Source: Batkoa obscura (taxonomy: Eukaryota > Entomophthoromycota > Entomophthoromycetes > Entomophthorales > Batkoaceae). From it: a stretch of 64,000 nucleotides of DNA. Position 1 is the first letter of the stretch. Each line of letters begins with the position of its first letter. The notes under the pieces are model-generated. The model was not told the origin of the DNA. It was given only the letters and a program-made list of their open reading frames with translations, and searched no databases. Of the stretch, positions 55,852-64,000 are shown in pieces. The translations under genes were made by a program, and so were the position numbers. The stretch is taken from assembly GCA_030770535.1 (NCBI GenBank), contig JASVEC010000013.1, forward strand, positions 930,001 through 994,000. The letters run 5' to 3'.

Positions 55852-58401
55852 ATGTCTAACTTTGAGAGTTTACCTGGAAATAATTCGGACTCCGATCGTA
55901 AACCAGTATTGTTTTCAGATGTCGATTCAGAGCTTACATCCTTTCCAGAAGATGAAGAAGACACTACGGATTTTTGTATATTTGAAAATAATCAGCCTAA
56001 TGATAATTTAACAGAAGAAAGTAATATTGATTTTAATTTAACGGAAGATAATGAAATATCAGGAAGTGAAAATATAAAAAATAAACCAAGATTTGGTTTT
56101 TATAGTCCAAAAATGCGAGTGCCATTATCAAATACTACCTTTTCAATTGAAGGTTCAATTTCGCCAATTCAATTTGAAAATTCAACAACAGAAAATAATG
56201 AATTAATACTAAATGAAATATTATTTGATAAAGACCCTGATTTTTTATCTGATGATGGAGATGTTACTGAACTTGCTGATTGGTCTTCTAGCTTAAGTTT
56301 GGATTCCATTGATACTACTTTAGATATAGAAAGTAAATCACCCTTACCAAATATCAATGAAATTGATATAGAAACTAGATCATTAAATGATAATAGCCCA
56401 GTAGACATAGGAACCACAGTATCTTCATTAACATCAATAACATCTAATACAGATAAAGAAGAAGAAGAAGAAGAAGAGGAGGGAGTGGAGCCTATAGTAG
56501 AAGAAGTGGAAGAATTCAATGAAGAAACTCAAATTCAACATCATCAAAATCGACCCTTAAATTTAAAAACAGGAATTGATTTAAGTAATCCCAATATGCA
56601 AGATCGAGCTGGCTTTACACAACTAATACGATGTGCTAAAAATGGGGATTTTGAAAATTGTTGTAAATTATTAAAAGCCAATGCTAATTTGCATATTTGT
56701 GATAATGGTGGTTGGACTTCATTACATATTGCATGTAGTCAAAAATATTCGGATATTGTGGAATTAATGATCTCTCATGGGGCTAATGTTAATGCTAGAA
56801 CAAATACGGGTAGTACACCATTACATGAAGCAGCTTCTTCTGGGTGTGAAAAATCAGTGAGAGCTTTATTAGAAGCCGGGGCTAATGTCAATTCAAGAAA
56901 TAAAAAAGGAAAATCAGCTATTGACTTATGTTCGAATAGTGAATGTCTTGAATTAATGCAACAACGATTAATTGATGTTTATTCACGTAATTACCAAGAT
57001 GATAGTGGAAGAACAGAGCTTCATTATGCTTGTTTAAGGAATGATGTAGATGAAGCTATTGATTTGATTGAAGGTGGAGCGGATGTTAATATTCAAGATA
57101 AAGATGGGAATGCACCATTACATATTTGTTCTGATTTAGATCATTCGGAAATATTAAAATATCTTTTATCACATGGGGCCCTTATTGATGCTAAAGATAA
57201 AAATGGGAATACACCGTTGCATTTGGCTTGTCAATCAAATAATATGACCATTGTAGATTTGTTAATAACAGATAAAGCGGATGCTTCAATTAGGAATAAT
57301 TCAGATTTAACACCCCATTTATTAACAAGTAATGAAGTCATTCAACAAGCTTGTAAAAGTCATATAATTGATTATTGTAACAATATCAATGGGTTCGATA
57401 TATTATTAAAGCCAGGTAAATCCGAAGTACAATTTAATGGAAAGAAAAATGGAGTTATATTAAGAGAAAAAACCAAAGTTAAAAAGAGAAAGTTAACACA
57501 AAAGAGTTTATCAAAATATATGCAAAATGAAGAAGCAAGTATTAATACAACTAATACAAGTACACCATCTCCATTATCTCAAAATGATAAAAGACGTAAA
57601 AGGTTACTTTCTATTTCTTTAGAACATCCACAAGAGAATATTACTATTCAACAAGTCAATGTTTATTCACAAACAGAATCAGATACAACAAATACATTAT
57701 CATCAAATTCTATTACTAATAGAAAGGTCAAGTTAAGTGAAGAAGAAAAGATAGTCTTAAAAAAAGCATTAGGATTTATACCTTTATATAGTGTATTATT
57801 ACCAGATCATTTAGATAAAGGCTTTATGATATTAGATTATCAATTACAACATTTTTTACCTATATTTAATCGACAAAATTATTTTGTAGAATTATACCCC
57901 ACTATATTTAGGTTATCATTAAATCAATATTATAAAGAACGTATGTGGCCTATAATGGAAAAAATGATTTATGCTAATACAACCCCAGATATGCCCAAAA
58001 ATAATCGACAAGGACCAAAAGATTTTTTCAAGAAGAGATTGAATTTTGTTAGATTAGATGATGTTGTCAAAATCATTCAAAAAGATTATCCATTATATGC
58101 TTTAGTTTTAGATATTGTTGCTTATGATATTCAATGGAATCCAATAACAGGGGACCCAGGTCCTAAAATGCCAGGGGATGATGGATTCCCTCCAAGTAGG
58201 ACAAGAAAGAAAATAAAAGGTGGTAGTCCCTTTTCAACAATTTCACCGTGTGAGTTGGATATTGGTTATTTTGGTACTCCAAGGTATATTTATAACGTTA
58301 AAGAATTTTTAAAAAAGCATCCCAAAGTAAATCCATGTCCTCATCTTTCTTTGGAACAAGGAGCTTATTATTATATTACTCGACAACAACCGAAGTCCTA
58401 A
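55852..58401 (+). CDS. Ankyrin-repeat protein, Hos4-like (849 aa, intronless)
   Basis: Large protein with an acidic, disordered N-terminus (residues 1-245, including a Glu run near 203-211), then about seven ankyrin repeats (about 248-510; GGWTSLHIACSQKYSDIVEL, TGSTPLHEAASSGCEKSVRA, NGNTPLHLACQSNNMTIVDL), a basic linker with a likely nuclear signal (KTKVKKRKLTQKS), and a conserved C-terminal domain from about 625 (FIPLYSVLLPDHLDKGFMIL, FVRLDDVVKII, YDIQWNPITGDPGPKMPGDD). Nuclear ankyrin protein with such a tail resembles fungal Hos4, a scaffold of the Set3 histone deacetylase complex; this is a moderate inference. A single 2.55-kb exon is unusual beside intron-dense neighbours. The PHD-finger protein at 12895-13987 is another chromatin candidate but not adjacent. 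Confidence 0.75.
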   Translation: MSNFESLPGNNSDSDRKPVLFSDVDSELTSFPEDEEDTTDFCIFENNQPNDNLTEESNIDFNLTEDNEISGSENIKNKPRFGFYSPKMRVPLSNTTFSIEGSISPIQFENSTTENNELILNEILFDKDPDFLSDDGDVTELADWSSSLSLDSIDTTLDIESKSPLPNINEIDIETRSLNDNSPVDIGTTVSSLTSITSNTDKEEEEEEEEGVEPIVEEVEEFNEETQIQHHQNRPLNLKTGIDLSNPNMQDRAGFTQLIRCAKNGDFENCCKLLKANANLHICDNGGWTSLHIACSQKYSDIVELMISHGANVNARTNTGSTPLHEAASSGCEKSVRALLEAGANVNSRNKKGKSAIDLCSNSECLELMQQRLIDVYSRNYQDDSGRTELHYACLRNDVDEAIDLIEGGADVNIQDKDGNAPLHICSDLDHSEILKYLLSHGALIDAKDKNGNTPLHLACQSNNMTIVDLLITDKADASIRNNSDLTPHLLTSNEVIQQACKSHIIDYCNNINGFDILLKPGKSEVQFNGKKNGVILREKTKVKKRKLTQKSLSKYMQNEEASINTTNTSTPSPLSQNDKRRKRLLSISLEHPQENITIQQVNVYSQTESDTTNTLSSNSITNRKVKLSEEEKIVLKKALGFIPLYSVLLPDHLDKGFMILDYQLQHFLPIFNRQNYFVELYPTIFRLSLNQYYKERMWPIMEKMIYANTTPDMPKNNRQGPKDFFKKRLNFVRLDDVVKIIQKDYPLYALVLDIVAYDIQWNPITGDPGPKMPGDDGFPPSRTRKKIKGGSPFSTISPCELDIGYFGTPRYIYNVKEFLKKHPKVNPCPHLSLEQGAYYYITRQQPKS

Positions 58402-59418
58402 ATTTTGGTTTAAGGTTTATCTTTTTTCATTCATTTTTGTTATCTCTCTATTCTCTCATTTCTTTTTTTAAGTCTATAATCAACCACTCTTTGTCATTTT
58501 TTTAAGGATATTTAATTTTATTCCAAGTAAATACTAGATACTAGTTCAAGGCTAAATTGTCAATTTTAAGAAATTCAAATTGAATTTTTGAAGTATAAAA
58601 TATAATTTATTTATTGTATTTTTTTCTATCTTTTTGATATCCTCGTTTTATGTTAATATTTTTATTTTTGCTTCTTTGAATGTTAACGTTGTTTAAAAAG
58701 ATCAAATTAGAAGTAAAATTTTGTTTGTGAAATCTTGTAAAAATCAACGAATTGATAGAAAATTGATAGTTATATAAATTATATTCAATGGGGTTATCGG
58801 TTAAAGTGTGATAAATATGATTATAATAAAATATTTAAAGATCATTTGATATTTTGAAAGGAACAAAAATAATTATATATGATTAATTTAATTTTATTAC
58901 GTTATAAATTTAGTTTTTGATTATAGGAGTACTTTTTGGTTTCATTACTTTTTCCATTTTTTAAGCGCTATTCAAGTGGAAAGATTGTTAGTAAAATTCT
59001 TAAACAAAAAATACATCCCATATTATTATTTTAATAAATTCTTTAAGAATATTCTTTGTTTTAAAGTTTACATTTCATAAAAAGGGGACAAAATATCAAT
59101 GTAGATAAAGATATTACTATTATTATTATTTCAATACTTTTTACATTATTGAAGTAAATAAGTATGAGTATAAGCATAAGGATAAATTAATATAACAACA
59201 TAGTAATCCGTAAGTAATATTAAAAAAATAAAATATAGAAATTCTTTCAACGGTTATATACATTTATGTACTTTTAAAATTTAAAGTTAATTGTATAGTT
59301 GAAGAAAAAATTAGCATAAATAGTTTAACTAAAAAAATATGATTAATTCAAAAATATGATACTTAATATGATTTTTTTTATAAATTTTATTGATTTAAGT
59401 TACAATAAAATCATAGAT
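58402..59418. other. Convergent intergenic spacer with one MITE-1
   Basis: About 1 kb between the stops of the ankyrin and deiminase genes, AT-rich, with a MITE-1 copy at 58922-59023. Confidence 0.45.
58922..59023 (+). mobile_element. MITE-1 copy
   Basis: TATAGGAGTACTTTTTGGT...ACATCCCATAT with the TTTTAAGCGCTATTCAAGTG core. Closely similar to the copy at 61963-62070. Confidence 0.82.
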
Positions 59419-60729
59419 TTAATCAGAATGTTCATTTTGAATTGAATAACTCTCCTTTCTTTGCGTTAAAGGGGATTGCTGGGTAGAGCAATGAATTGTA
59501 CCTCCACCGTTAGAAATTCCATCCACCGTAATTTGTATAATCAACTTATCCTTGAACAAATCCTTCAAAGTTTTAAATGCAGTGAGATCAGCATTAGGGT
59601 CACCATATTGAGACATTAATACATATTTCTCACCAGCATAGAAGCCAACATAACTTGCCGCAAAACCATCACTATTAAAGTTGGCACTATTACGACTCCA
59701 GCCATTTCTTGCTGTAACTGCTGAACGTACCAATGAAAGGTCAGGTGTGTTTAATGGAACTGGAGTCAGTTTATTTTCAGACACATCAGTACTGTTTTGT
59801 AAAACTTGTTTGTTAAATAAAGTTGATTTGTAATCAGGCGAGCTGGGGTCATTATCTAAGGCATAGATAATGTGTCCATTTCCAGAGAAACGTGCATAAA
59901 AGTCAATGTGTCCATCTGTAATATCTTTAGCTTTAACACCTGGTAACCATAACACCTTCTTGACACCAAGGGTACGGTCAAGTTCCAATTCTATATCTAC
60001 TTTACTTTTTCCTGGATTGCGATTGGGATTAATAATGCAACTTTCGGTGCATATAGCAGTACCTTTTCCATCTACCTCAACACCACCTCCTTCCATAACA
60101 AGCCAAGTTGGTATTTTAATAGCTTTTGTTTGATTTATAGTGAAATCAGCAATATTTTGATCGTTTTCAATAGGCTGGTATTGAATACCATTGGCAGCCT
60201 TATTTTTGTCTTCTTTCCATCCTTTGGCTCCAGTATCGCTTTGACCCCAACCATTGAAATTGAAGTTTACACCGTACAGTAATTGGTTGGAATCAGTAAC
60301 AAAAACAGCACTTGTATCACGAATCCATAGATCATCTACAGGCTGAATAACAAATTGTATATTACTAAGTTGAACCTCGGGCAACGATTTGCCACCAGTA
60401 AAAATAGCACCATCTTCATAAGAATCAGACAGCGCACTGATGGGTTCAAGGATAACTTGATCTAAAAGCTTTTTAGCTTCAGCTTTATCCTTTGAATCAC
60501 TAACAATCATGACTACAGGTTCAAAACGTGCAACATTAGCAGCAATACGCATAAGATCCTTTCTAGCAATTAGGCGGTTGGCACCAAAGGCACCCCTTTT
60601 TCCCCATGCCCTGGTTGTAGCACCATAGGCCATCCATGTAAACTGATGTTTATTTCTTTCTTCAGGCATAATAGTATTAGCTATTGAAAAGTTTGTAATA
60701 ATAAAAATACTGATAAGTAACGATAACAT
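59419..60729 (-). CDS. Secreted porphyromonas-type peptidyl-arginine/agmatine deiminase (436 aa)
   Basis: Guanidine-modifying hydrolase of the PAD_porph family: converts agmatine or peptidyl-arginine to the carbamoyl/citrulline product plus ammonia. The chosen start (MLSLLISIFIITNFSIANTI) gives a signal peptide; an in-frame ATG 45 codons upstream (60864) would bury it. Family blocks are PEERNKHQFTWMAYG, VDDLWIRDTSAVFV, WLVMEGGGVEVDGKGT, DITDGHIDFYARF and the ending NGGGTIHCSTQQSPL. The catalytic Cys is at about 414 with the HCxTQQ context, and the acidic and His partners in WIRD, EGGG and DGHID are all present. It looks functional and secreted. It is intronless. The family is widespread in bacteria and patchy in fungi, so horizontal origin is possible. 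Agmatine and peptidyl-arginine substrates cannot be separated by eye. Confidence 0.88.
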   Translation of the reverse strand: MLSLLISIFIITNFSIANTIMPEERNKHQFTWMAYGATTRAWGKRGAFGANRLIARKDLMRIAANVARFEPVVMIVSDSKDKAEAKKLLDQVILEPISALSDSYEDGAIFTGGKSLPEVQLSNIQFVIQPVDDLWIRDTSAVFVTDSNQLLYGVNFNFNGWGQSDTGAKGWKEDKNKAANGIQYQPIENDQNIADFTINQTKAIKIPTWLVMEGGGVEVDGKGTAICTESCIINPNRNPGKSKVDIELELDRTLGVKKVLWLPGVKAKDITDGHIDFYARFSGNGHIIYALDNDPSSPDYKSTLFNKQVLQNSTDVSENKLTPVPLNTPDLSLVRSAVTARNGWSRNSANFNSDGFAASYVGFYAGEKYVLMSQYGDPNADLTAFKTLKDLFKDKLIIQITVDGISNGGGTIHCSTQQSPLTQRKESYSIQNEHSD

Positions 60730-61329
60730 GGTCGTTGGAGTACTGTAGTTTTTGGCAAAAATAAAATTTGTTGATGGAAACAGATACACATTGCCACGAT
60801 TATATACCTTTCTAATTTTAAAGTTCAAACTACGCCTCCAAAAAATCTTAATTTGAAAGTCCAAACCACACCTCCATAGTAAAAGTTCTTTAATTCAAAG
60901 ATCAGACTAATTGATTTTAGCTGGCCGTAAGCTTACCTTTTATACCAAGCTTTGGGCTAATTGCTTTAAAATTTCTCAGATTTTAATGCTTGAGATTATT
61001 TTCAAAATAGGAAGCGGCGAAATGGATTTCAATAAAAATAAAAATATATCAAATATTGTTTCTACATCCCATTTAATAGCTTGAATGTCTACAATACTAA
61101 CTTTATATTAGCTCTATATACTTTTTGGTATATGTAGTTAAGTTAAGGCTATACTAAATGATGCTCTTAATAAAACATAGAGTAATGATCTATCAAAGAT
61201 TACGCCCTTAGCCATATTAGATAAGTATATTCATTATGTTATAATTCATGCAACTTAAACAGTTAAAAAAATGTTCCAGAAAATGGATTTAAGTAATATT
61301 CTATGCAACTTGTCTTATTAGATCGATTT

Positions 61330-61779
61330 TATAACTCTAGTTTAAACTTTTAAATTGGAATAAGCATAAAACTATTTTATTAAATGATAATCAAAACTTT
61401 TATCCGACTTTTTTACTCTATAATACTTTCAGCTATGATTTGATTTATTTTAAATAATTTTATCTGTAAAGCAACAGACTGTAATAATAATATAATAGGT
61501 TTTTTAAAACTGTAATTTTGTTTTTTTAGCAATATTAAAAAATTATAATAGTAATAGCATTGTATATTATGACTTAAATGAATTTACATTTTGAAAGAAA
61601 AATACGTTTATTTAATTATTATAAGCTGTTGCTTTACACGTAAATTTATGTAATTAAAATAAACTATTTAACAGCTCAAATGAAAGTATTATAGAGTAAA
61701 AAATCGGATAAAAGTTTTGATTATCATTTAATAAAATAGTTTTATGCTTATTCCAATTTAAAAGTTTAACTAGTTATAA
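61330..61779. repeat. Foldback element, 450 bases
   Basis: Arms of about 160 bases, 61330-61500 and 61615-61779, are near-exact complements in their outer 95 bases (ATAATCAAAACTTTTATCCG against its complement) and less so inward (GTAAAGCAACAG against CTGTTGCTTTAC). A short third piece of the arm, ATCAAAACTTTTATCCGG, recurs at about 61863. Confidence 0.8.
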
Positions 61780-61962
61780 ATTATTTAATAACAAATTTTA
61801 TAAAATATTAGTTTAGTTTAGTTTTTAAATTTAGAAAATGTAATACTATTTTGCTAAATAATTATCAAAACTTTTATCCGGTTCTTTTACTTTAATTATA
61901 ATTCATCGATTTATAATAATATTTAATTTATAAAATAAGTAAATTTAAAAAAAACAGTTTAT

Positions 61963-62070
61963 ATATGGGGGGTGTTTTTCTTGGTTTCATTATTTTTTCC
62001 ATTTTTTAAGCGCTATTCAAGTGGAAAGATTGTTAGTAAAATTCCTAAACACAAAAATACATCTCCATAT
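61963..62070 (+). mobile_element. MITE-1 copy
   Basis: ATATGGGGGGTGTTTTTC...ACATCTCCATAT with the TTTTAAGCGCTATTCAAGTG core. Confidence 0.85.
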
Positions 62071-62239
62071 AAATACTTGGTATCATTTCAAAAAATTACA
62101 TAATAAATGCTATAAAAATGTCATATAAAAAAGACATTAATCAGAAAAGTAGTATTTATCAAAAATAAAATAAAAATACAAAAATATAAAAAATAAAAAG
62201 ATAATAAAAATAACAAAAAGACAAAATAAAATCATAACC

Positions 62240-62406
62240 ACAGTTGTTGCAACTTTATTGCAACCTAATTAACTATTCATTTTTAGAGTAAAATTTAGCT
62301 AAAATCAAGCTAAAATCTAGGAATCAGGATTTGAAAAACCCAAATAATCAAACAATTGACTCCAAAAATCGCTACAAATTAGGCTACAATAGAGCTGCAA
62401 CAGCTG
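62240..62406 (+). mobile_element. MITE-3 copy, best preserved
   Basis: Left end ACAGTTGTTGCAACTTTATT; right end, on the minus strand, ACAGCTGTTGCAGCTCTATT. The terminal inverted repeat is about 30 bases. The interior has two TAAAATTTAGCTAAAATCAA-like direct units. Further copies at 24706-24862 and 16132-16302. Confidence 0.65.
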
Positions 62407-63008
62407 TATCTTTTTATTTTAGTTTATTGTTTATAAGAATTTCTAGTGTGTGGCAATTTAATAAAATTAAAAAATATATGCTACAACTAACACAAGACAA
62501 ACGTGCATCCTTATGTTGGAATTTAGAATAAAAAGTGTACATAAAAATAACAACATAGAATACACTTTTATTGAAAAGCAGAACTTCATAACATGACGCC
62601 GTGAATAGTTTATTTTCAAATCCCAGTAGTACTATTATTTTATATATCTTTGTATAAATATTAATTTATGCAATTATTATTTTAGGTTGAACACTCCGTT
62701 CATCGATCCCCTTTTTATAGCAGGAGATTTCCAATTTTATTATTTAAAGTTAAATTGTACAATGGGCTTGAATCTATTATTGCTAAAAATTGACAAAAAT
62801 AAAATCTAAGTTGACGAAAATAGACCAAATAGCATTGATTGTATTCAAACTTTTAGTTTATAAATGAGTAAATGCCTTTATAAGGAACCTTAAAATTTAA
62901 AGTTTAAAACTTGAAACAAAACAATTGTCATTGAGTGAGTATATAAGGGAATTCGAATTGTTATAAAAAACAAAAGCTTTTTACTTTGTTTATTAACGTT
63001 AGCTTTGA

Positions 63009-64000
63009 ATGGACAAAAACAATGAAATATTAAAAATAGAAGAAGTAGAGAAGCGGGAGAGGTGGTACGATTTTATAATTGCTAAACCAAAACCAGTCCA
63101 AAATCCATTTTCAATCATTTGTAGTTTAAATAAAGCTCAAGCTTTAGCTTTTACAGCTGCATTTCTAGGTTGGTCATTAGATGCTTTTGATTTTCATTTA
63201 GTTTCTTTTGCTTTACATGATATTGGTCAAGATTTAGGTTATAGTGATACTGAAATGTCCACTGGTATAACAGTGACATTATTGTTGCGTCCCATTGGTG
63301 CTTTGATCTTTGGCTTATTGGCTGATAGATTTGGACGAAGAATACCTTTAATGATTGATGTTGTATTGTTCTCAGTCATGGGTTTATGTACTGGTTTTGT
63401 TACTAACTTAACTCAATTTATCATTATACGTGCAATCTTTGGTATTTGTATGGGCGGTGAATGGGGTTTAGGTGCTTCTTTAGCTATGGAATCTTTACCA
63501 GCAGAAGCAAGAGGGGTATTCTCTGGTATATTACAGCAAGGTTATGCAGCTGGTTACTTGTTAGCAGCCTTAGTTTATTGGGCAGTATTCCCAAATATTG
63601 GATGGCGACCTTTATTTTATATTGGTAGTTGTCCAGCTTTATTATGCATAATAATTCGATTTTTCGTACCTGAGTCTGAAGCTTGGAAACAAGAGAAAGA
63701 GAAACAAAAAGAGAAGATTGGGGGAAGTGCAAAAAGTTGGATTAAGGATGTTGCTATAGTATTTAAAAAACATTGGTTATTATGTATTCAAATGATTTTG
63801 TTTATGACTTCCATTAGTTTTATGTCCCATGGTTCTCAAGATCTTTTCCCAACTTACCTTAAAGCTCAATTAGATTATACACCTTCACAAGTATCTATTA
63901 CTGTAATTGTCCAAAATATTGGTGCTATTATTGGTGGTATATTAGTTGGTTGGTATTCCGAATATTTTGGCCGTCGACGTAGTATTGCTTTAATATGTTT
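63009..64000 (+). CDS. MFS carboxylate transporter, JEN1/SHS-like, cut by the right window edge
   Basis: Plasma-membrane proton symporter of the major facilitator superfamily; the SHS/Jen1 branch carries lactate, pyruvate and related monocarboxylates. The 330 residues visible contain an N-terminal cytosolic tail, then LGWSLDAFDFHLVSFAL (helix 1, the Jen1-type WxxDxxDF pattern), the MFS loop motif LADRFGRRIPL between helices 2 and 3, MGGEWGLGASLAMESLP (helix 4/5, typical of SHS transporters), RGVFSGILQQGYAAGYLLAA, WRPLFYIG, VPESEAW, a charged central loop and the start of the second half (SHGSQDLFPTYL, then WYSEYFGRRRS). No intron is visible so far. Substrate assignment is by family. Confidence 0.88.
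   Translation, partial: MDKNNEILKIEEVEKRERWYDFIIAKPKPVQNPFSIICSLNKAQALAFTAAFLGWSLDAFDFHLVSFALHDIGQDLGYSDTEMSTGITVTLLLRPIGALIFGLLADRFGRRIPLMIDVVLFSVMGLCTGFVTNLTQFIIIRAIFGICMGGEWGLGASLAMESLPAEARGVFSGILQQGYAAGYLLAALVYWAVFPNIGWRPLFYIGSCPALLCIIIRFFVPESEAWKQEKEKQKEKIGGSAKSWIKDVAIVFKKHWLLCIQMILFMTSISFMSHGSQDLFPTYLKAQLDYTPSQVSITVIVQNIGAIIGGILVGWYSEYFGRRRSIALIC

Larger units (their letters stand above)
60865..63008. other. Intergenic 2.1 kb with three repeat elements
   Basis: Upstream region of the deiminase (left) and of the transporter (right). It holds a foldback (61330-61779), a MITE-1 (61963-62070) and a MITE-3 (62240-62406). The small open frame at 62331-62531 starts in the MITE-3 and has no domain. 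Confidence 0.5.

Noticed and set aside
56169-56519. Serine-rich ORF opposite the ankyrin gene
   Set aside because: Complement of the acidic Glu/Asp-rich N-terminus; no independent signal.
62331-62531. 66-residue ORF upstream of the transporter
   Set aside because: Its first half lies in the MITE-3 repeat and there is no domain or splice extension.
1-64000. tRNA, rRNA, riboswitch or CRISPR features
   Set aside because: I looked for tRNA T-loop signatures (GGTTCGAATCC-like), rRNA blocks and regularly spaced repeats on both strands and found none that hold up. Short TTCGA-like matches lie in LTRs or transposon ends.

Overview
This is an AT-rich nuclear fragment of a fungus. The evidence is a fungal-type saccharopine dehydrogenase (LYS1, alpha-aminoadipate lysine pathway), a Fungal_trans-like regulator, many short introns (mostly 44-65 bases, GTAAGT-like donors, TAG acceptors) and compact genes between repeat-filled spacers. 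Two seven-helix receptors with rhodopsin-like ERY and NP motifs, plus the very high AT content, suggest an early-diverging lineage such as Conidiobolus-like Entomophthoromycotina; that placement is inference.

Layout. 1-6535: a Ty3/gypsy LTR retrotransposon on the minus strand, cut by the left window edge. 6603-8838: a DNA transposon with a decayed transposase of a family I cannot name. 10625-19494: accessory genes, namely a cytochrome P450, a PHD-finger protein, two GPCRs and a transcription-factor-like protein. 20200-22270: a decayed long-chain acyl-CoA synthetase. 25235-29122: pelota/DOM34 and a ubiquitin-specific protease, convergent. 29270-33000: a graveyard of nested repeats (second transposon copy, solo LTRs, MITEs). 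33991-34788: RPS2. 36579-38071: LYS1. 40051-45450: RAD50 with 24 exons. 46588-48942: more nested LTRs and inverted repeats. 49095-54369: ISY1, an FKBP and a HELLS/LSH-type SNF2 ATPase. 55852-58401: an intronless ankyrin protein. 59419-60729: a secreted porphyromonas-type arginine/agmatine deiminase. 63009-64000: a JEN1/SHS-like carboxylate transporter cut by the right edge.

Most single-copy genes are housekeeping and functionally unrelated to their neighbours: ribosome (RPS2), ribosome rescue (pelota), splicing (ISY1), DNA repair (RAD50), chromatin (HELLS-like, PHD, ankyrin). There is no obvious biosynthetic cluster. The most coherent new signal is mobile: about 14 copies of a roughly 105-base MITE (ATATGGGG...CCCCATAT) whose two unlike ends match the two unlike ends of the 2.2-kb transposon at 6603-8838. 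The MITE therefore looks like an internal-deletion derivative of that transposon. At least two further small inverted-repeat families and several foldbacks are present. Exon coordinates were worked out by hand from splice signals, reading phase and family conservation.
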